Shown in pieces: positions 58,159 to 64,000 of a stretch of 64,000 bases of DNA; the first letter of the stretch is position 1, and each line of letters opens with the position of its first letter. The stretch covers positions 1,073,501 through 1,137,500 of the forward strand of contig QJPP01007246.1 of NCBI GenBank assembly GCA_003996215.1. The letters run 5' to 3'. The stretch is from Jaltomata sinuosa (taxonomy: Eukaryota > Streptophyta > Magnoliopsida > Solanales > Solanaceae). The notes beneath the pieces are model-generated. The model saw only the letters and a program-made list of their open reading frames with translations. It searched no databases and was not told where the DNA came from. The position numbers and the translations under genes were made by a program.

Positions 58159-60590
58159 TGTAACACCCCCGAAATTCTAAGCCAAATCTGAATCATTTTT
58201 CATATGTTGTTAGACCCGAACTAAATAAATTTTCTATGTATCGAAGTATTAAGACCTATTATTGAGTTTTGAAAGTGTATTTATGAATAAGGGTCATAAA
58301 GAACCTCTAGCTCAAAGTTGAGTTGAAAGCTTCCTTACCAATTGAGTTTAGTGTAAGATTTTTCATGGGTCAAATTCAAATTATCATAACTCCTAGAATA
58401 TTAAGAGTTAGGTGACCTAGTGCCCACCAAATTAAAGGTCTTTTAATCTTCTTTCCAACTCCACTAACTGCATATTAATCTGAATCCGTAGAAAAAAGTT
58501 ATTAGTATTTTACTAAAGGGTGTCTGTCTGTCAAAATGATAGACAGCAACCACGAGAAGGTTCCACGGGGCATGGAAGTTTCCACGGGGCATGAAACCAA
58601 CTCGTGGAAATCAGTCCAGAGGCCAAAAACTTCACCCAGGAACCACGAACCCTTTCCACAAACCATGATCCATTCCAAGGGTCGTGATTCATGTCCGTAG
58701 AAGCCTGCGATGAAATTTTCAGCAGTTTTTCAGACTCTTTTCCTTGGGGTATTTTTGTAATTTCTCACTCTTTTAACTCCAAAGTTAAGTCATTTTGGGC
58801 AAATTAGAAGGGGTTTTATTCTCACTTAGCCTAAGTTCTCTTCTATTCTCTCAATCAAGTTCCAAGAGAAGAAAAAGGTCTCCATTCTCCAAGCTTCAAG
58901 CTAAGGATTCCATATCCATGTCTCTGTCCTCAAGTCCCAAGTTAGGAAAGCTTCAATCAAGGTATGTGGGTATTCGATAAGGGAATTCCTTTACCCTTAT
59001 GCCCAAAACCCCAATCTTATAAATTAATTTTATGAATTTTTAAATAGGGTTCTTAACCAATTCTCATGTGTTCTTCTATAAATTATTTCCTCATGATTCT
59101 TCTATGGATTCGAACACTAAATTGTATGATTTTGCATGGGTTTTTATAAGTGGCTTCCTATTCATGATTTTAAAGCTAATCCTTATCCAATTTGTGAAAT
59201 TTGGGTTCTTACCCAATTTGGGGAAAAATTGTTGGTTCACTTTTAAAGCATCAGTTCATGGTTTCTCATTACTTGTGTATGATTTATTTGAGATTCCTTA
59301 ATTGATTTCAAAAGCCCATGCATTAAAGGTTATTTCAAGTATGATTCCTTAAAAATTACACGATTTCAAGTGAAAATTGGCATGTTTAGATAGCATGTCC
59401 TTATGTATTATGAAATTACATGCCTAATTCTTCAAGTATGATTTTAGAAAAGAAAGTATGTTTTGAATTATGGCTATGTTAATTTATAAGGATTTTGAAG
59501 CATGAACAATATGACATTTGATATGTCTCTATGTTTTATGAAAGGTTTGGCATCTAGATGTGTCTACCTAAGCTATGAGAATTGCATGATACCCGATGTG
59601 TTTTCATGATTTTTCAACAATATTTGGCATAAGATTGTGCCACTATGAATTGATGATCTATATGTATACTTTGGGAGTAGTATTTATCATCGAGCGATGA
59701 GGGTTCGATTACCCAAGTCCAAAACTACATTGCCAGCGTAGGTTATGATTGGCCCTATGGGCTTATGAGAGTGGATCCACATATTGATTAATGGTGTCCT
59801 AGCTTTAGCGGGGCATAGGACAGCTTTGCCAACTAGGGTTATATGATTGGGTATGGTGGCCTATACTTTGGCAAGGTTCGGGCCAGCTTTGCTAACTAGG
59901 GTTATGTAGTTAGATTCCATGTAGCTCGCATGGCCTATTGTCAATTATAAGAAACTCCCGTATGAATGCTTTCAAGTTTTCTAAGCTTTATGATATCTTA
60001 TTTTGAGAATTGACTCTTGTCTCATGCTTATTACTCAAACTATGATAATTACTTACGATTTCTTCGATTATGCATGAACTTAGTATCAATTATGTTTTAG
60101 GTATGCTTTTATAATGTTTTACAATATCTATGCATATCTCACATACTTGGTACATCCTATAGTACTGACGCATATTTTGCGTTGCATCCTCTTGATGATG
60201 CAGACTCTGATTCCCTCCCTCAGGCATGTGGTTAGAGACTGCAGGCCATTCTAGTCAGTGTTGGTGAGTCCCATTATTCGAGGGCTAGTTATGATCTTTG
60301 TATTCTGTATGGTTATTTACTTTCGTACTTTGAGTTAGCTAGGGTCTTGTCCTAGCAACTCCTTATGTCATGTAGAGTCTTTTCATACATAGACAGTATT
60401 CGAGTCTCCCTTTTTGGATTACGTTTCTTATTGACTTCATCATTTATGGATTGGGTTTCCTAGATTTCTATTTATGCTTCCGCTATGTTTCCTCATGTAT
60501 TCCTATGTTATTCTATGACCAAGGGTTAACTTGGGGCACTTTTTGTCCTGAGTCTCGTGTTACATCTAGGGGTAGCCTCGGGGCATGAAA
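58159..60590 (+). repeat. 5' LTR of element K
   Basis: Starts TGTAACACCCCCG and ends CGGGGCATGAAA (expected ACA). The first 700 bases match 63365-64000 closely. A CCACGG/CCGTGG cluster (58546-58710) lies about 390 bases inside. The block TGCATCCT...GATGATGCAG (60185-60202) and GGTGAGTCCCATTATTCGAG (60263-60283) aligns in order with solo LTR B. Confidence 0.83.
58546..58710. repeat. CCACGG/CGTGG cluster (K, 5' LTR)
   Basis: Words such as ACCACGAGAAGGTTCCACGG, TTCCACGGGGCATG, CTCGTGGAA and CCACGAACC recur. The 3' LTR copy (63760-63975) has an additional repeat of the TTCCACGGGTCGTGG unit, so the cluster differs in length between the two LTRs of one element. Confidence 0.72.
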
Positions 60591-60594
60591 AATT

Positions 60595-60615
60595 TGGTAT
60601 CAGAGAATCAGGTTC
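60595..60615 (+). other. Primer binding site of element K
   Basis: TGGTATCAGAGAATCAGGTT, matching an initiator tRNA-Met site with two changes, four bases after the LTR end. Confidence 0.8.
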
Positions 60616-63332
60616 AAGAGTCCTAGGGTGTCTGAAAGCTGCATCAAGTAGAGTCTCTTTTATAGGTGTGAAGCGCGCTACATCTATGAGGGGGAGGCTA
60701 TGAGATGTTTTAGGAAAGACTTCACTTCTTTCATGGTCAATGTTGTGCAATAGAGTTTAACTCTATTTATCCTCCAAATTTATGCGTTGTTCCTAGTTTT
60801 GCTATCTAGACCCCACGTTGTGGGAATACACTGGGTATGTTGTTGTTGTTGTTGTTGTCCTAGTTTTGCTATCTATACCTCATATATGAGGTGCCAGAAG
60901 TAGTAAATCTCAGTTTATCTACCCGCAAGGTGCTCTCAGATCCTCTTTTAGAACCTTGTTACTAATTATTCCGTGAGAGGGGGAAATGTGTACCTAGATC
61001 CTTGGGTAGTGTTGCCACCCGAAAGATGTTGTATTGTAAGCCATTAGTAGTAGAATGAACCTAGATCCAGAAATATGAAGTCAGAAGTATGGTAGCCTAG
61101 ACGGGGGGATGATAGTTGATTGGAGTATGTATTTAGAGTTGTGTTTTACTAAGATGGGTAATGGGATGATACATCCCTTGGTATGGATTAAAGAGTGGTA
61201 ATTTCTTATGCTAGTATAGACCAAGTATAGGATGTGAACAAAAGGATGATAGTATGAGAGTGAGAATAATAGTTTTGTGGTATTTTCTGGTAGGCTTGGT
61301 ATAGTGTATGCAAGAGTTTAAGTGATGAGTTGCAGCAAGTGTGAATGTGTAGGCATGATATATATGTATGTGACTTAGAGAAGGATAGGCAATTTTGAGC
61401 CTCTCGGTATAGGCTTTAATGCATTTGATTTGGTAGGTAGTATAAAGAGAGAGCTTTGGGAGTTAGAACCATGTAAGCTTGACATGTCTTTGCAAGGGAT
61501 AGGTTGGAAGTTATTGAGTGTGATATGTACAACCCTTATATGAGATAGAAAGGTTGAGGCCAAGATTTTTAGGTAAGGGTGATCCTTAGACTATAGAAGG
61601 AAGTGTATATTCAGATTAACTCCTAGAGTAGTGTTTACTCTGATAGAGTAAAGTGATCATAGTTCTGTTTATAGGTTAGCAAGAGGTCCACAAACTTAGA
61701 ACATATCATGAATCCAAGGGGGAGATGGTGGGATGTAGAATCAGTCAGATTTTGAAGACTCAGATAGTGATGCTAATAGGTGTCCGAACGAAGTTAGGAG
61801 GGGTGCAGAGACTTATTTCTATCCTAGCACCTTAAGTATACTTCCCTCATTACAACACCCCATTCATGTCTTGTATTCCAGTGCCATGTTCTTAATTCAA
61901 ATTCACAGACTTCATGTAGATTCACGTCTATACTCAACTCCCAGAACAAACAGAAATTACTCCAGACAGCGATTTCAATCTTACTCTATGATTCTACGAA
62001 TTCCAGCTTTATACCATGATACTTGTCATAAATAAAAGCTCATGTCTCACACTATGCTTAGCTCTATATACTCAGTTCTCAAGATATGCCTTAATGGATA
62101 ATTAAATCATGCTACATCATGTATATGCTCATACCAGATTTCTCTAATAATTCATGCTTGTGATTTCCTTACTCTAACCATGCTTTGTATGTCCAGGATG
62201 TGAGACACTCATGCCCTTTTCACTTGACTTCTAAAACCCCACCTTGAGTGGATAGATCAAACCAAGTATAAGTCAAGACCGATCAGTATTCCTTCATTCA
62301 TGATGCTCATGCTCCCACTCTATTCTCTTAGTGATCTTGGCTTGTGTTGTCATATCTGTTAGTAAAGGAAGCTAAGTAGTAGCCAAGATGGGAAATAGTA
62401 GGTTGTAAGCGTGGAAGAAAAGTTAAGTGAGGATTATTCATGTGAAATAGTTAGATGAGGAATTTTGGTATGTCCCTTTGTAGAAGTTCTTCAAGTTACA
62501 GCTCCTAGATATTCTAAGAAGAGAGGAAAAGTCTTGGATAGTATAAGCTACAGACCATAGGGTGATCATAGTGATAGGATTAAAAGTCGTGATGAAATAC
62601 ATGTGGGCTTTTTCTTTTTCGACCTAGTGACCCATTGATTAGAGTTCAAGCTTAGTTGATTTTCGTGATAAGGAGGAATATCATTCTTGGGAGGTAACTC
62701 TAGATGTAAGAGATTTAGTCAAGATAGGCTTGAACATGGTGAAGGCAGGTAGTTAGACTCAGACCTTAGTATTCAAAGGAGTTAAGTGTAGTTGAAAGGT
62801 GTTTGTAAGCTTAAGAGGTGTCAACTGTAGTACTTAAGACAAGAATAGTCTTATTCTACTCCTAGCTCAGGGTGCTGATATCTTAGGTCCAGTGGCTTCA
62901 GCTTTCAAATATACGAGACTCCTCATATCAGATCAGTTCAGACCTATCGATAATCATTCCTAAGGCTAGAAGGCCCTACATTCAGTTTAGTCTAAGGTAG
63001 TAAGTTCAGTTTAAAAGGTAATGGTTTTCTCGTATGGTTACCCCTTCCAGTTTGATGCCCTTTTCAGTTAACTATGATTTCTAAGAATGCGTTCATTCTT
63101 TATAAGTTTCAGTTAAGTCCCTCTCTTAATCCAGACCAGTTATCATGTTAGGTATTCAGTTCCATGTCCCATCATTTATGCTTATGCTCTTCGTATGCAT
63201 ACATGCCCCCTGAATCCATCTCAGTTTATATTTCAGTCAGAAATCAGTTACCATGAAATATTTCATCTCTTAGGACTCAGTTGATGGGATTGCAACCCTT
63301 TCTCCGCTCTAATCTCAACTTAGTAGTCTTCA
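60616..63332 (+). other. Non-coding interior of element K
   Basis: All six frames are closed by frequent stops; the longest open stretch is about 60-75 codons with no retroelement motif. It holds a short (GTT)n run at 60838-60858 and GGGGGAGATGGTGGGATG near 61720, which could be an internal second polypurine tract. Nothing else is recognisable. There is no gag, so even particle formation would need help in trans. Confidence 0.65.
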
Positions 63333-63364
63333 TTCGAGGACGAATAATCCCAAGGGGGAGATAT
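63333..63364 (+). other. Polypurine tract region of element K
   Basis: CATTCGAGGACGAATAATCC then CAAGGGGGAGATAT, directly before the 3' LTR. It is nearly the same as the minus-strand sequence of J at 57524-57560. Confidence 0.83.
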
Positions 63365-64000
63365 TGTAACACCACAGAAATTCTAAGCCAAATCTGAACC
63401 GTTCTTCATATGTTGTTAGACCCGAACTAGATAACTTTTCTATGTATCTAAGTATTAAGACCTATTCATAAGTTTTAAAGGTGTATTAGATATGAATAAG
63501 GGTCTTAAAGAACCTCTAGCTCAAAGTTGAGTTGAAAGATTCCTTACCGATTGAGTTTTAGTGTAAGATTTTTCAAGGGTCAAATTCAAATGATCATAAC
63601 TCCTAGAATATTAAGAGTTAGGTGACCTAGTACCCACTAAATTAAAGGTCTTTGAATCTTCTTTCCAATTCCACCAACCGTGTATTAAGCTGATTCCGGA
63701 GAAAAAAGTTATCAGTGTTTTACTAAAGGATGTCTATCTGTCAAAATGACAGACAGCAACCACGAGAAGGTTCCACGGGTCGTGGAAGTTTCCACGGGTC
63801 GTGAAACCAACTCGTGGAAATCAGTTTTTTTCCTGAAAATCATGAGAAGGTTCCACGGGTCGTGGAAGTTTACATGGGTCATGAAATCAACTCGTGAAAA
63901 TCAGTCCAGACGCCAGAAACTTCGCCCAGGAACCACGGACCGTGATCGTTTCCACGGGTCATGATTCATGTCCGTAGAAGCCTGTGATGAAATTTTCAGC
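63365..64000 (+). repeat. 3' LTR of element K, left part
   Basis: Starts TGTAACACCACAG and follows 58159-58780 with few differences. The CCACGG cluster (63760-63975) is longer than in the 5' LTR. It is cut by the window end. Confidence 0.85.

Larger units (their letters stand above)
58159..64000 (+). mobile_element. Non-autonomous large-LTR element K (runs off window end)
   Basis: 5' LTR 58159-60590 (2.43 kb), initiator tRNA-Met-type primer site at 60595, an internal region of 2.77 kb without recognisable protein, a polypurine tract at 63352-63364 and the start of the 3' LTR at 63365. The LTR start TGTAACACC and the PPT region match the Tekay-like J. The size and non-coding interior resemble LARD-type derivatives. 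It sits in the integrase end of J after ACACT (58154-58158), which is the expected target duplication; its partner would lie after the 3' LTR, outside the window. Confidence 0.83.

Noticed and set aside
60838..60858. Short (GTT)n run
   Set aside because: An ordinary microsatellite of about seven units inside K; no sign of function.
60616..63332. Possible host gene or captured gene inside element K
   Set aside because: All frames are short and lack splice-supported structure or known motifs; the region is bounded by primer site and polypurine tract, so it is the element's own interior.

Overview
This window looks like repeat-rich, pericentromeric-type DNA of a flowering plant, most likely a Solanaceae-like dicot. 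I infer the family from the style of the retroelements; I could not search it. I see no host protein gene, rRNA, tRNA or CRISPR array. Nearly everything is explained by LTR retrotransposons of the Ty3/gypsy superfamily inserted into one another, plus one block that looks like organellar (probably mitochondrial) DNA and a few unexplained stretches. All coding regions are decayed by stops and frameshifts, and many stops are CAG to TAG, CGA to TGA or TGG to TAG/TGA, as expected from deamination of methylated cytosine.

The oldest layer is two Athila/Tat-type elements in head-to-tail order on the + strand. Unit F has a protease start at 2259-2457, its continuation at 11200-11660, a gag piece at 11820-12132, and an env-like ORF at 25615-28089. 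Unit G has an LTR at 29605-31071, a tRNA-Asp-type primer site, gag at 31231, protease at 32888-33340, and an env-like ORF start at 44459. One LTR appears to serve as both the end of F and the start of G. Neither unit shows reverse transcriptase or integrase here.

Into this layer went: a solo LTR B (243-2258, duplication AGGTA); a chromodomain element A (2463-11194, duplication ATTGA) whose interior carries an inverted LTR-gag-protease block; a large minus-strand gag-pol element D (13127-25300, duplication AGGTG); an organelle-like block (about 25700-27120) inside the env-like ORF of F; a minus-strand non-autonomous Athila-like element E (34124-42854); and a chromodomain element C (from 44669) inside the env-like ORF of G.

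The right end is the deepest nest. C is interrupted in its 3' LTR by a sister element H (52689-57064). H is cut in its protease-RT region by a minus-strand Tekay-like fragment J (57065-58158). J is interrupted in its integrase/chromodomain region by a non-autonomous element K (58159 to beyond 64000). That gives five layers: G, C, H, J, K. K shares its LTR start and polypurine end with J, so K probably uses the J family's enzymes.

The most unusual signal is shared by unrelated families. Each LTR type carries, within its first 100-750 bases, a cluster of a short CpG-bearing palindromic word that is specific to that family. Where I can recognise a TATA-like box, the cluster lies just upstream of it. 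The C/A/H LTRs also contain two conserved potential RNA hairpins downstream of the presumed start. No novel cellular system was found.
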